Source: an uncultured Coriobacteriaceae bacterium (lineage in GTDB: Bacteria > Actinomycetota > Coriobacteriia > Coriobacteriales > Coriobacteriaceae). Taken from it: 64,000 nt of DNA. Below, piece by piece: positions 45,931 through 55,615 of this stretch; the first letter of the stretch is position 1; every line of letters starts with the position of its first letter. The notes under the pieces were generated by a model that saw only the letters and a program-made list of their open reading frames with translations, searched no databases and had not been told where the DNA came from. The stretch lies in assembly GCA_949287085.1 (NCBI GenBank), contig CASEER010000002.1, forward strand, positions 1-64,000, in the 5' to 3' direction. A program made the translations under genes and the position numbers.

Positions 45931-47211
45931 CTATTCCCAGCTCCACTGGCCGTTGATAAAGACGGGAACTTCGGTGCCGTCGGCCATGATGCCGGTCACA
46001 TTGAGGTCATCGGAGCCAATCATGAAGTCGACGTGGGTGGTCGACATGTTAATGCCGTGGTCGCGCAGCTCGTCGGCGCTCATCTCGTAACCGCCGTCAT
46101 AGCACTCAGGGAATCCAATACCGAGCGCCAAATGACAACTTGCATTCTCGTCATACAGGGTGTCGTAGAACAACGTACCGCTCTCGCGGATAGGCGTGTT
46201 CTTAGAAATGAGCGCCGCCTCCCCCAGGCGGCGGGCACCCTCATCGGTATCGAGAATGCTCTTGAGCGTCTCAAGTCCCACGCGCGCGCCGCAATCGACC
46301 ACGCAGCCGCCCTCAAACTTGAGCCAGAAATCTTCAATCTTGGTGCCGTTATGCACCAGCGGCAGCGCCGAATACACCACACCGTCGGCACGCATGCGGT
46401 CGGGCGAGGTGTAGACCTCCTCGGTGGGGATGTTGGGGAAGAACGGATGCCCCTCGGGCGTTTCGCTCCGGCCACCGGCCCAAATATGACGGTCGGTCAG
46501 ACCCACCGTCAGGTCGGTCCCGTTTTCCGAAGAATAGTGGAGCGCCGTAAAGTGCCGGTCGTTTAAGAACCGCAGATTCTTTTCGAACGTGGCATCGTGC
46601 AGCTCCCACGCGCTCTCGGGATCATCGCCATCCGCACGGGCCACCGCCAGAATCGCGCACCACAGCTTGTAGATTGCAACCTCATCCGGCACGGAGGGGA
46701 ACACGTGCCGCGCCCACGCCGCCACGGGCACGCCTGCAATGCACCAGGGGTTGATGTTAAAGTCCAAGCCACGGCGAAACGTGGGGCACTGCGTATTCTC
46801 TGCCTTGGACGCCGCCTGGGGCTTAGCCGGATCAATGCCCTTGAGCGCTTCGGGGTCGGCTCCCTCAAGACATACCAAACAGGCTCCAGCAGCCGCAAGC
46901 GTCTCGAGCTGAACGCGTTTCCACTCGGGGACGGTCTCAAAATACGCAACGTCGTTGTTCTCGTACGTCAGACGCGAAACGGTATCGTCGCTCCAAATCA
47001 CCGTCACGTGGCCAGCGCCGCCCTCATAACCGCAACGCACCAGCGTGCGCGCAAACTTGCACGTCTCAACAGGAGCCATAATGACCAGCTCCTGGCCGGG
47101 CTTTACGTTGACGCCCTTGCGCACGATCAGTTGAGCGTAGGCTTTGACCTTGGGCTCGAGCGCCCGCATGCCCATGCGCGCATCCTCAACCGTCAAAGCT
47201 GTCGTAATCAT
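45931..47211 (-). CDS. M29-family aminopeptidase
   Basis: A 426-residue metallo-aminopeptidase of the AmpS/PepS/thermophilic aminopeptidase group. The N-terminal KAYAQLIVRKGVNVKPGQEL and the metal-binding C-terminal half (FPNIPTEEVYTSPDR, HLALGIGFPECYDGG, STTHVDFMIGSDDLN) match the family. ATG at 47211 follows GGAG by 8 bases; the frame is open much further upstream but without a start signal. Cytoplasmic peptide breakdown is the expected role. Confidence 0.93.
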   Translation of the reverse strand: MITTALTVEDARMGMRALEPKVKAYAQLIVRKGVNVKPGQELVIMAPVETCKFARTLVRCGYEGGAGHVTVIWSDDTVSRLTYENNDVAYFETVPEWKRVQLETLAAAGACLVCLEGADPEALKGIDPAKPQAASKAENTQCPTFRRGLDFNINPWCIAGVPVAAWARHVFPSVPDEVAIYKLWCAILAVARADGDDPESAWELHDATFEKNLRFLNDRHFTALHYSSENGTDLTVGLTDRHIWAGGRSETPEGHPFFPNIPTEEVYTSPDRMRADGVVYSALPLVHNGTKIEDFWLKFEGGCVVDCGARVGLETLKSILDTDEGARRLGEAALISKNTPIRESGTLFYDTLYDENASCHLALGIGFPECYDGGYEMSADELRDHGINMSTTHVDFMIGSDDLNVTGIMADGTEVPVFINGQWSWE

Positions 47212-47335
47212 TGCAGTAACTCCATTTCCATCAACTAGAGCACCCGAGTACCGCGTCGGCTCATAAGCATAGGAGCCCCGGCGCCACCAAGATGCCAAGG
47301 CTCCCCTTCGTTGTGATGCGCTCTTGCTTGCTGCG

Positions 47336-48001
47336 TTAGCGGCGCGAGTGATGGTTCTTCCTGGGTCCACGCTTCTTGGGCGCAGGCGCCTCCTGCTCCG
47401 GCTCGGGATCGGCCGCGGCCTCACCCTTGCTGCTCTTTTTCTTGGCCTGCTCCTCCGCGTCGGCGGCTTCAAGAACCTCAAGCACCTTGCGATCGGTCAT
47501 ACCAGCCACCTGCGCCTTGTAGAAGTTGCGGATGGGACGAATCTTGACCAGGTCGTAGATGAACCCGCCAATCACAAAGCCGTAGGCAATCACCAAACCA
47601 ACAATCTGAACGATGTTCACCACCGCGGCCGGAATCATGCTCAGCGCGCCCATCAGCAAGAACCACACCAAGAAGATGGCAACGACGCCCACCGCAATAA
47701 GCACCCAGAAGATGCGACGCTTGGAGCGGTACTCCTCGTCCTTCTTCATGAGGATGTTGGCGGCGGAGTACATGCGGTCCTCTTTGATGCGCGCTTCTTG
47801 CTTGCGCGCCTTCTTCTCCTCTTTGGAGAGACCCTCGAGCGACTCGCCCCGCTCAGCCTCGCGGCGACGAGCCTTAGAGCTGGCGGGCACCACGCGCACC
47901 GAGCTGGCGGCGGCGCGGGCCGGCTTAGCCGATGCGGCCGACTTGCGGGCAACACCGGTGTATTCATGGTTCTGCGTGCGCTTGTTAGTAGCGCTCCTCA
48001 T
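47336..48001 (-). CDS. Hypothetical membrane protein with charged ends
   Basis: A 221-residue protein I do not recognise. It has a basic, Ala/Arg-rich N-terminus (1-95, coiled-coil-like EEKKARKQEARIKED), two membrane segments (about 96-118 and 122-148), and an acidic-then-basic low-complexity tail ending KKRGPRKNHHSRR. No strong ribosome site; ATG at 48001 or GTG at 48007 follows the purC stop almost directly, suggesting coupling to purC. Confidence 0.75.
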   Translation of the reverse strand: MRSATNKRTQNHEYTGVARKSAASAKPARAAASSVRVVPASSKARRREAERGESLEGLSKEEKKARKQEARIKEDRMYSAANILMKKDEEYRSKRRIFWVLIAVGVVAIFLVWFLLMGALSMIPAAVVNIVQIVGLVIAYGFVIGGFIYDLVKIRPIRNFYKAQVAGMTDRKVLEVLEAADAEEQAKKKSSKGEAAADPEPEQEAPAPKKRGPRKNHHSRR

Positions 48002-48007
48002 GCTCAC

Positions 48008-48895
48008 TTATGCATTTCCCTTCATGCTCTCAAATGCGGTGCCCGTGATAATCTGGAACGCCTCGCGGTAGCGCTCGGACGTACCCTCGATTACCTCGGC
48101 GGGCAGATGGGGCACCTCGCCCGTCATGTCCCAATGGGCCTTCAGCCAGTCACGCACGTACTGCTTGTCGTAGCTCGGCTGCACCTTGCCCTCCTCGTAG
48201 GAGTCGGCCGGCCAGAAGCGGCTCGAGTCCGGCGTGAGGCACTCGTCAATAAGGGTGACCTTGCCGTCAATGATGCCAAACTCAAACTTGGTATCGGCGA
48301 TGATGATGCCGCGCGTGGCTGCGTACTCGGCCGCGGCGGTGTAAATCTTGAGGGAGAGGTCGCGGATCTGCTCGGCAATCTCGGCACCCACGATGTCCAT
48401 GCAGCGATCGTACGAGATGTTCTCGTCGTGGTCGCCGATGGCAGCCTTGGTGGACGGCGTAAAGATGGGCTCCGGCAGTTTGGAGGCCTCGGTCAGGCCG
48501 GCGGGCAGCTTGATGCCGCACACGGTGCCATCCTGGTCGTAGGTCTTCTTGCCCGAACCGGTCAGATAACCGCGCACGATGCACTCAACGGGGATGGTCT
48601 CGGCACGACGCACGAGCATGGCACGGCCAGACAGGTAGTCGCGGTACTCGGCAAACTCCTCCGGAAAATCAGCCGGGTCAATGGACACCAGGTGATTGGG
48701 CACCATATCGGCAAACTTCTGGAACCAGAACGCCGAGATGCGGTTGAGCACCTCGCCCTTAAACGGAATCTCGTCGGGCAGGATGTAGTCGAAAGCCGAA
48801 ATGCGGTCGGTAGCGACCATGAGCAGGTTGTCCCCCGCCTGGTAAATGTCGCGAACCTTGCCGCGCGAATCCGGACGGCGCTCCATGTTGGCCAC
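48008..48895 (-). CDS. purC: SAICAR synthetase (phosphoribosylaminoimidazole-succinocarboxamide synthase)
   Basis: A ~295-residue purine-pathway enzyme joining CAIR with aspartate. RGKVRDIY, VATDRISAFDYILPD, VECIVRGYLTGSG and the DTKFEFG motif are diagnostic. The start is uncertain: GTG at 48895 has AGGAG 9 bases upstream, ATG at 48904 abuts that site, and ATG at 48922 has none. purE and purB lie elsewhere in the window, so the pathway is scattered. Confidence 0.95.
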   Translation of the reverse strand: MANMERRPDSRGKVRDIYQAGDNLLMVATDRISAFDYILPDEIPFKGEVLNRISAFWFQKFADMVPNHLVSIDPADFPEEFAEYRDYLSGRAMLVRRAETIPVECIVRGYLTGSGKKTYDQDGTVCGIKLPAGLTEASKLPEPIFTPSTKAAIGDHDENISYDRCMDIVGAEIAEQIRDLSLKIYTAAAEYAATRGIIIADTKFEFGIIDGKVTLIDECLTPDSSRFWPADSYEEGKVQPSYDKQYVRDWLKAHWDMTGEVPHLPAEVIEGTSERYREAFQIITGTAFESMKGNA

Positions 48896-48984
48896 GTTTG
48901 TCATCTCCTCAGGTAGATGCATACTGCTTGCGGCATAGCCAACGCCCGCGACGTGGGACGCCCCAGCCGGGTGCGCGGCACAGC

Positions 48985-50535
48985 CTAGTGCTCTATTGTA
49001 GAGGATGAAGGTTCGGACGTGTGCTCGCGCGGCAGATGAATCGTAAACGTCGTACCTTTTCCAAGTTCCGATTCAACCGAAATGTAGCCGTGGTGGCGCT
49101 CCACAATCTGCTTGGTAACCGAAAGGCCTACGCCCAGACCGCCGGCCTCGCGCGCGCGGCTGGCATCGGCGCGCCAGAAGCGGCCAAAAATGCGCGACAG
49201 GTCTTCTTTAGCAATGCCAATGCCCGTGTCCGACACGATAATCATGACATTGCGGCGGTCGGCGCGCACCGACACCACCACACGGCCTCCCTCGGGCGTG
49301 TAGCGCATGGCGTTACTCATCAGGTTCACCACGGCCTGTGTGATCATGTCGGGGTCGGCCTCGATGTCGCTGGGGCGGCCCTGCGTGTCATCAGAAAACC
49401 GCAGCCATAGGTCATGGTCGCTAAAAAGCTGCTGTTGGCCGTCCACGATGCGGCGCACAAAGGCCACCGTGTCGACCTGCTCGAGCTTGAGCGGCGTGGT
49501 GCGGTTTTCCATGCGCGACAAGTCGAGCATCTGCTGCACCAGGCGCGACAGACGGCGCGTTTCGGATGCCACCGTTTCGAGGTGCTCGTCGTCGGCGGGC
49601 ATCACGCCGTCCTGCATGGCCTCCACCGTGGCGAGCATGGCCATGAGCGGCGTGCGCAGCTCGTGCGCCACGTCCGAGGTAATGCGCCGCTCATGCTTGA
49701 GGTCTTTTTCGAGCGAGGTAGCCATCTCGTCAAAAGTCTCGCCCAAGCGGTCAATCTCGTCGTCACCTTTGAGCCCCGTACGCGCCGACAGATCGCCGTC
49801 GCGAATCAGCTTGGCTGTGCCGGTAATACGGCGGAGCGGATTGGTGAGCATGCGCGACACCAAGATGCCTATGATCACCGAGATGGCCACCGCAATAATG
49901 GAAGCCAAGAACATGGCGTTGAAGGTACGATCACGAAACGCCGTGTCAGCCTTGCTGAGCAGCGCATCCGAGCCAAAGACCCACAGGCGCACCTGGCCCA
50001 CTACCGATCCATCAGACAACTCGATGTCGCGCGTCACCGAGGCCGAAGCATCGGTCGGAGCGCTCGAGATCAGGCTGTGCGTGTTGGGCTTGCCGCTACC
50101 CGCACTGGCCTGGGTGGCGCTTACGACCGCCGAGGGCGACCACGAGTCGTCGTACACAATGGTGCCCGTCTCGTCGACCACCTGCAGGCCAATGTCGTCG
50201 CTCGAAAGCGTCGACTCGGCCACCGATGCCAAATACGAAATGCTCCAGGAGCCGTTGACCTCGTACTCCTCCGCCAGGCGATGGGCCGTGGACTGCGCGA
50301 TCTCGGTCATGTTGGCGCGCGTGTAGTCAGAAAAAACGCCGCTCCACACCACGGCCACCACGCCTACCAGCACGAGCACTGTCATGATGGACGTGAGGGC
50401 AAACGACGAGGCCATGCGCGTGGCGTAGCTCATGCCGCCGCGCGTATCGGAACGAGGCGTGTTCCAGCTGGCGCGGGAACTCGCCTCGTCAGGCTGTTTA
50501 TGCTTTTGTCCGATTTCAATACGGGCGGGAACCAT
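48985..50535 (-). CDS. Sensor histidine kinase (HAMP type)
   Basis: A 516-residue membrane kinase: TM1 about 43-68, extracytoplasmic sensor about 70-205, TM2 208-229, HAMP about 230-282, phospho-acceptor His291 in DVAHELRTP, then HATPase with NLMSNAMRYTPEGG, DTGIGI and GGLGVGLS. The first ~35 residues are basic and may not be translated; ATG at codon 35 is an alternative start. It follows its response regulator on the same strand and forms a two-component pair. Signal unknown. Confidence 0.95.
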   Translation of the reverse strand: MVPARIEIGQKHKQPDEASSRASWNTPRSDTRGGMSYATRMASSFALTSIMTVLVLVGVVAVVWSGVFSDYTRANMTEIAQSTAHRLAEEYEVNGSWSISYLASVAESTLSSDDIGLQVVDETGTIVYDDSWSPSAVVSATQASAGSGKPNTHSLISSAPTDASASVTRDIELSDGSVVGQVRLWVFGSDALLSKADTAFRDRTFNAMFLASIIAVAISVIIGILVSRMLTNPLRRITGTAKLIRDGDLSARTGLKGDDEIDRLGETFDEMATSLEKDLKHERRITSDVAHELRTPLMAMLATVEAMQDGVMPADDEHLETVASETRRLSRLVQQMLDLSRMENRTTPLKLEQVDTVAFVRRIVDGQQQLFSDHDLWLRFSDDTQGRPSDIEADPDMITQAVVNLMSNAMRYTPEGGRVVVSVRADRRNVMIIVSDTGIGIAKEDLSRIFGRFWRADASRAREAGGLGVGLSVTKQIVERHHGYISVESELGKGTTFTIHLPREHTSEPSSSTIEH

Positions 50536-50618
50536 GGTTTACATCTGTTCTGAACGAAAGGGGCAACGGTGTCAGGCTTGTTTGTCCCACGCGGCTTAGA
50601 GCGGCGCAGCGGACAGGG

Positions 50619-51347
50619 CTACTTGGACTCGGCCTTGTTCTCGGCAGGCTGCTGCGGCGCCTCAAAACGGTAGCCCACGCCATGCACGGTGTAGAGCCAC
50701 TTAGGATGCTTGGGATCGTCGCCCAGCTTGGCGCGCAGGTTCTTAACGTGGCTGTCGATGGTGCGCTCGTAGCCCTCAAAGTCGTAACCCAAGACCTTTT
50801 CAACGAGCTCCATGCGGTTGTACACACGGCCCGGGTGGCGCGCGAGCGTGGTGAGCAGTTTGAACTCGGACGCGGTCAGGTCAACTTCCTTGCCCTCGAC
50901 CAAAATCTTGTGGCCCGAAATATCGATTACCAGGTCACCAAAGTCGAGTACCTCAACCTGGGGCTCATCGGCAATATGGGTGCGGCGGAAGAGCGCGCGC
51001 ACGCGGGCGACAAGCTCGCGCGGGCTAAACGGCTTGATCAGGTAATCGTCGGCGCCCAGCTCGAGGCCAATGATGCGATCCTCGACCTCGCCCTTTGCCG
51101 TCAACATAATAATAGGCACATCAGAGGTGTCGCGAATAGCGCGGCACACGCGCTCGCCCGAAAGCTTGGGAAGCATAAGGTCGAGCACAATAAGGTCAAA
51201 CGGGTGCTTCTCGAACTCCTCGACCGCGGACTGGCCGTCACCCACGCCCACGACCCAGTAGCCCTCGCGCTCGAGGTATGCCGCTACAGCGTCGCGAATA
51301 GCCTTCTCATCCTCAACGAGCAGGATCCTTTTTGCATCCGAAGCCAT
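50619..51347 (-). CDS. OmpR/PhoB-family response regulator
   Basis: A 242-residue regulator: receiver domain (about 7-120; acidic VEDE, phospho-Asp56 in VLDLMLP, Lys105 in LIKPFSP) and winged-helix output domain (about 135-230, ending YTVHGVGYRFE). ATG at 51347 follows AAGGGAG. Upstream gene of the histidine kinase. Confidence 0.96.
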   Translation of the reverse strand: MASDAKRILLVEDEKAIRDAVAAYLEREGYWVVGVGDGQSAVEEFEKHPFDLIVLDLMLPKLSGERVCRAIRDTSDVPIIMLTAKGEVEDRIIGLELGADDYLIKPFSPRELVARVRALFRRTHIADEPQVEVLDFGDLVIDISGHKILVEGKEVDLTASEFKLLTTLARHPGRVYNRMELVEKVLGYDFEGYERTIDSHVKNLRAKLGDDPKHPKWLYTVHGVGYRFEAPQQPAENKAESK

Positions 51348-51504
51348 ACTGCGGCTCCCTTCTCAATCTTTAAAGAACCATCACATTGTATCGCACGCAG
51401 CTATACACTGGCTAACGGGAACATTCGCCGGCCAGAATGCACCGGCTGGCGAGTGTCCATTGTCTCATTATTACCCGACCACCCAATTTCTATCCGGAGG
51501 GCTT

Positions 51505-52128
51505 ATGGCATACCACATTCGCGCTGCTGAGCCGGCCGATGCCGCCGCATTGTTGGCCATTTATGCGCCGTTTGTAACCGATTCCTGCGTCAGCTTTGAG
51601 CTCACCGTGCCGAGCGTCAACGAATTTGCTGCCCGCATTGCGCAGGCACGGGCGCATGCCGCCTATCTTGTGGTCGAGGATACCGCGCGGGGCGTGCCCT
51701 GCGGCTACGCCTACAACGGCACCTTTCGCGCGCGACCGGCCTACGCCTGGGCGTCCGAGACCTCAATCTATTTGGCACCGGAGCATCAGGGGCGCGGCTT
51801 GGGTTCGACGCTCCTCGACACGCTTGAGGAACTCATGCGGCTCCAGGGCATTCGCATGAGCGAGGCATGCATTACGTCGACCAACACCGCTTCGATTGCA
51901 TTCCACGAACGGCATGGGTACCACCACTGCGGTGAGCACACCAATTGCGGCTATAAGCTGGGTCAATGGCTTTCGGTCACCTGGATGGAAAAGCAGCTGC
52001 TGCCGCTCGACACGGCGCCGGAACCGCCGCACGGGCTAACCGACGACGAGCTTACGCCGGTGCTAACAGCCGCCAACGCTCGCCTTGCAACAATGGGCAC
52101 GGAGTTGGAACCGCATCGCACCCGCTAG
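51505..52128 (+). CDS. GNAT-family N-acetyltransferase (phosphinothricin-acetyltransferase-like)
   Basis: A 207-residue acetyltransferase. The N-terminus RAAEPADAAALLAIYAPFV and the acetyl-CoA loop QGRGLGS (95-101) with SIAFHERHGYHHCGE match the PAT/Pat-like GNAT branch. About 35 extra residues follow the domain. ATG follows GGAGG. Natural substrate unknown; amino-acid analogues are usual for the family. Confidence 0.9.
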   Translation: MAYHIRAAEPADAAALLAIYAPFVTDSCVSFELTVPSVNEFAARIAQARAHAAYLVVEDTARGVPCGYAYNGTFRARPAYAWASETSIYLAPEHQGRGLGSTLLDTLEELMRLQGIRMSEACITSTNTASIAFHERHGYHHCGEHTNCGYKLGQWLSVTWMEKQLLPLDTAPEPPHGLTDDELTPVLTAANARLATMGTELEPHRTR

Positions 52129-52197
52129 CATGAACAACCTTGATGCAGACTGCAGCGCACTCATGCGTACGGAGCACGAGGCGGTAAACTCGCCACG

Positions 52198-53442
52198 CTA
52201 CAGCGCAAACACGCGCGCGGTAACGCTCGCAGGCAGACCCTCGTCGTCGCGCACGGTGGCATAGGTGAGCAGCTGGTTTGTCTCTCCCTCGGTAGCGGGA
52301 TAGTCGCCGTAGTCGAGCGAGCGGTCGGGCGCCGCCAACACAGAGTAGGTCTGCGCATCGCTATCCACCACGTAATGCGAGGACTGAGCTTTAATAACGT
52401 AGCGCGTGCCGTTGCTTGCCACCTGGGCGAGCGGCTCGCGGCGCACATATAGGTACGGACCCCCCTCGCGGCCCACAAAGGTCCCCATCTTGCCCAGGCT
52501 GCCCGCGTTTGAGTACGCCGCCTCAATGGAAAACACAAACGTATTGTTCGTGTACGTGGCGTCGAACGGCGCCACCGAACGCGGCAGCACCAGCTGGTCG
52601 ATCTTGTCGTACGACTTCGACGTGATATCGAGCGCGGTGAGGCCGTAGTACACGCCGTTGTCCTCGTTGACACGCGGCACGATGGTGAGCGTTGAGCCCG
52701 AGACCCGCGGCGTCGTGGCAAAGCGGCCATGGGACACGTAGACCTCTTCGCCCTTGTCCGAACCAACCGTCCAAATGTAGCAATGCGAGTCGTCGGTGGT
52801 GCGGTTGCCCGTAGCGAGCGGCATCTTTTGCCAAATCACGCTCGACTTCCACACGGTAAAGCGCGGCGGCTCCCAGTCTTTGTTGCCTTCATCAAGCTTA
52901 ACCGGTTTGCCCGAGAGCGCACCGCCCGAAAACGACTGCCCCAGCAGCACCCACGAGCGATCGTTGTAGTTAATCTCAATCCACGCATACACCTGGTCCG
53001 AGCAGCGAACGTCAAAGAAGCCATACGGGCTACCCAAGCTTGCCGTCTCAATGAGCGTGGTGAGGTTACCGCTCGACAGGCTGAGCGTGCCGAGCGTGTT
53101 AACGCTTGCCGCCGATTCAGGCGTGAGCATGGCCGCAGCCCACGAGCTCCCGCCTGAGTGGAACAGCAGCGTGCCCAGCGGGAGCGACCAGGTGGCAGAG
53201 GCCTTGATGGTATTGCTTTTGCTCTTAAAATCACCGTCAAGCACGGCGATGATCTGCGATTCGTCCGTTACGACCTGCGGTGCTCCCGAACTGGGCTGTT
53301 CTTTGTCAGATGAGCAAGAGGAAAGCGCTATGGCTGCAATGCCCGCGCCCGCTGCAGCGGCTGCGCCCTGCGTGAAACGCCGGCGTGTAATGCCGCCGCG
53401 CGAACGATCGGCGGGATGATCTTGCTTGCGGAACAGGCGCAT
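52198..53442 (-). CDS. Tat-exported lipoprotein, TolB-like beta-propeller
   Basis: A 414-residue exported protein. The signal has the twin arginines in TRRRF (19-23), a hydrophobic core and the lipobox LSSC (Cys43), predicting Tat export followed by lipid anchoring. The mature part is beta-rich with repeated aromatic/Gly blade-like segments, consistent with a propeller of the TolB/WD40-like class, but the family is not certain. It precedes no obvious partner other than the TSCPD gene upstream. Confidence 0.85.
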   Translation of the reverse strand: MRLFRKQDHPADRSRGGITRRRFTQGAAAAAGAGIAAIALSSCSSDKEQPSSGAPQVVTDESQIIAVLDGDFKSKSNTIKASATWSLPLGTLLFHSGGSSWAAAMLTPESAASVNTLGTLSLSSGNLTTLIETASLGSPYGFFDVRCSDQVYAWIEINYNDRSWVLLGQSFSGGALSGKPVKLDEGNKDWEPPRFTVWKSSVIWQKMPLATGNRTTDDSHCYIWTVGSDKGEEVYVSHGRFATTPRVSGSTLTIVPRVNEDNGVYYGLTALDITSKSYDKIDQLVLPRSVAPFDATYTNNTFVFSIEAAYSNAGSLGKMGTFVGREGGPYLYVRREPLAQVASNGTRYVIKAQSSHYVVDSDAQTYSVLAAPDRSLDYGDYPATEGETNQLLTYATVRDDEGLPASVTARVFAL

Positions 53443-53475
53443 GCGATTCCTCCGGGTTTGGGGTGGGCGCGAAGC

Positions 53476-53742
53476 CTAGGCGCGAGCTTCGGCCTGGGCG
53501 GCGTCGAGCGCGCAGCACAGCTGGTCGGCGCACGACGTGGAGCGCGGACCGCAGGTGTTGCCGCGCAGAATGCTCGTAATCTTGCTGACCGGCTGCCCCG
53601 CCACCAGCTTGGATATGGCCTTCAGGTTGCCATTGCAGCCACCCGTAAACTCAACGTGCTCAATCGTCTCGCCCGCGTCATCGAGCTCAACGTGAATGTT
53701 CTTGGAGCACACACCGTGCGGCGCAAAATCAATCGAAACCAT
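53476..53742 (-). CDS. TSCPD-domain protein (TIGR03905-like)
   Basis: An 88-residue protein with the TSCPD fold: Cys12, GGCNGNL (34-40), NTCGPRSTSCADQL near the C-terminus. TSCPD occurs in class II ribonucleotide reductases and as small stand-alone proteins of unknown role that may bind metal through the cysteines. GGGGAG precedes the ATG. Confidence 0.88.
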   Translation of the reverse strand: MVSIDFAPHGVCSKNIHVELDDAGETIEHVEFTGGCNGNLKAISKLVAGQPVSKITSILRGNTCGPRSTSCADQLCCALDAAQAEARA

Positions 53743-53792
53743 ATTTAATCTCCCCTCAGGTAAAAATGGGACAGAGGAAATATCATCTCTAT

Positions 53793-55136
53793 CTAGAAGG
53801 TAAGTTCCTCAAGACGGTCAAAGACGCGGTCGATGCGCGTCAGGAAGTCCCACGGATCAAAGATCTTATCGAGCTCCTCGCTGCTCACAGTGCAACGCGG
53901 GTCGGCCTCGAGCTTTTCGCGGAACGTGGTACCGGCCTGGCACTGCTGCACTTCGCGCCACGTGGCCATAGCGTTTTCCTGCACGATGGCGTATGCCTCC
54001 TCGCGCGTGATGCCCGTCTCCACGAGCGCGAGCAGCACCTTAGAGCTGAAGATCAGGCCCCGGGTCTTGTTGAGGTTGGCCTTCATTTGCTCCGGGTAGA
54101 GAATGAGGCCGTCGATCACGCGGATGAGGCACTGAAACATATGGTCCAGCGCGATGAAGCTGTCGGCCTGCGCCACGCGCTCGGCAGAGCTGTGACTAAT
54201 GTCGCGCTCGTGCCAGAGAGCCACATTGTCGAAGGCCACCTGCGCGTTGGCTTTGACCACGCGGGAGAGGCCGCAGACCTTTTCCATGGTGATGGGGTTG
54301 CGCTTGTGCGGCATGGCCGAGCTGCCCTTCTGCCCCTTCTTGAACGGCTCCTCGGCCTCCAGGGTGTCGGTCTTCTGGAGGTTGCGGACCTCGGTGGCTA
54401 TGCGCTCGCACGTGGCTGCCGTGGTGGCCAGCACGCCGGCCAGGTAGGCATGGTGGTCACGGCTAATGACCTGTGTGGACAGAGGATCGTGCACCAGGCC
54501 CAAGTGCTCGCAGACGTACTCCTCCACAAACGGGTCGATCGAGCTGTAGGTGCCCACGGCGCCCGAGATGGCACCAAAGGCGACGTTCTTGCGGGCGTCG
54601 ATTAAACGGTCCAAGTCGCGCTTGAGCTCCCACGCCCAGCTGCCAAACTTCATGCCAAAGGTCATGGGCTCAGCATGGATGCCGTGCGTACGGCCCGCGC
54701 AGAGGGTGTTGCGCTCCTCGAAGGCGCGGCGCTTGCAAATCTCGCCAAGCTTCCTCACGTCCTCGATGATGATGTCGCAGGCCTGAGTGAGCTGATAGCA
54801 GAGCGCGGTGTCGCCCAGGTCGGACGAGGTCATGCCAAAGTGGACCCAGCGGCTGGGCTTGGGCTCGCCTTCCGGCACATCCTTGTCGATGTACTCGCCC
54901 ATGTTGGTGAGGAAAGCGATGACGTCGTGATTGGTCACGGCCTCGATGGCGTCGACCTCTTCTTTGTTAAAGGCGGCGTGCTCGCGAATCCAGGCGGCCT
55001 CCTCCTTGGTGATGCCAATCTGCCCGAGCTCGGCCTGAGCTTCGCAAGCGAGCACCTCAATCTCCTGCCAGATGGCGTACTTGTTCTCGAGCGAGAAGAT
55101 GTGGCCCATCTCCGGGCGCGTGTAGCGGTCAATCAT
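53793..55136 (-). CDS. purB: Adenylosuccinate lyase
   Basis: A 447-residue fumarase/aspartase-superfamily enzyme acting at two steps of purine synthesis (SAICAR to AICAR; adenylosuccinate to AMP). The signature loop GSSAMPHKRNP and the substrate region GRTHGIHAEP are present. Length is typical. ATG at 55136 follows AAGGAGC. Confidence 0.97.
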   Translation of the reverse strand: MIDRYTRPEMGHIFSLENKYAIWQEIEVLACEAQAELGQIGITKEEAAWIREHAAFNKEEVDAIEAVTNHDVIAFLTNMGEYIDKDVPEGEPKPSRWVHFGMTSSDLGDTALCYQLTQACDIIIEDVRKLGEICKRRAFEERNTLCAGRTHGIHAEPMTFGMKFGSWAWELKRDLDRLIDARKNVAFGAISGAVGTYSSIDPFVEEYVCEHLGLVHDPLSTQVISRDHHAYLAGVLATTAATCERIATEVRNLQKTDTLEAEEPFKKGQKGSSAMPHKRNPITMEKVCGLSRVVKANAQVAFDNVALWHERDISHSSAERVAQADSFIALDHMFQCLIRVIDGLILYPEQMKANLNKTRGLIFSSKVLLALVETGITREEAYAIVQENAMATWREVQQCQAGTTFREKLEADPRCTVSSEELDKIFDPWDFLTRIDRVFDRLEELTF

Positions 55137-55285
55137 GCGGGCTCCTTAAGCGTCGGGCGCTGTTGTTGCAACATTTCTATTGTACGAGTTCCCCGCCCGG
55201 GCTGGCCACCGCAGCTACAGGCTCCGCCGTCCCACCACAGGCTTGGACCGTACGTGAAATGAGGACAGAGAATATTCCACGTAAA

Positions 55286-55615
55286 CTAGTTTGAATGGCG
55301 CTCCCAGCGTTTAAAGGCGGTGTCGTAGACCTCGTCATCGGCACGGGCCCCAACAACGACAACAATCATTTCTTCGTCACGTCGCTCCCACGCGTAGACG
55401 ATGCGAAGGCCTGCGCCGCGCAACTTTACCTTGAACAAGCCGGCAAGGTTGCGGCTGCCCTTATTCCCGAGGGGCTTACCGTACCCGCCTTCTTGCTGTG
55501 GGAGCGGGTTCTAGCTGACCTTGTCGATGGCCTTCCTCACCTGAATACGCTGTGAGCCATCAAGAGCTTCAATGTCTTCCTGCGCTTCAGGCAGGATCGT
55601 GCGGCGCCAGCTCAT
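55286..55615 (-). pseudogene. RelE/ParE-type toxin interrupted by a TAG codon
   Basis: The frame from ATG 55615 reads 34 codons (MSWRRTILPEAQEDIEAL...), hits TAG at 55513-55511, then continues in the same frame to TAG at 55288-55286 with a clear RelE-like body: GGYGKPLGNKGSRNLAGLFK, LRIVYAWE, and an ARADDEVYDTAFKRW end. One base change (CAG or AAG to TAG) would explain it. The start overlaps the antitoxin stop as ATGA. Full length would be about 109 residues, normal for the family. It is probably inactive. Confidence 0.85.

Noticed and set aside
47324-48916. 530-codon plus-strand ORF opposite purC
   Set aside because: Antisense to two minus-strand genes with clear starts and families; no start signal of its own.
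55295-55555. 86-codon plus-strand ORF antisense to the toxin
   Set aside because: The minus strand carries an evident RelE-type sequence coupled to an antitoxin; the plus frame is its shadow.
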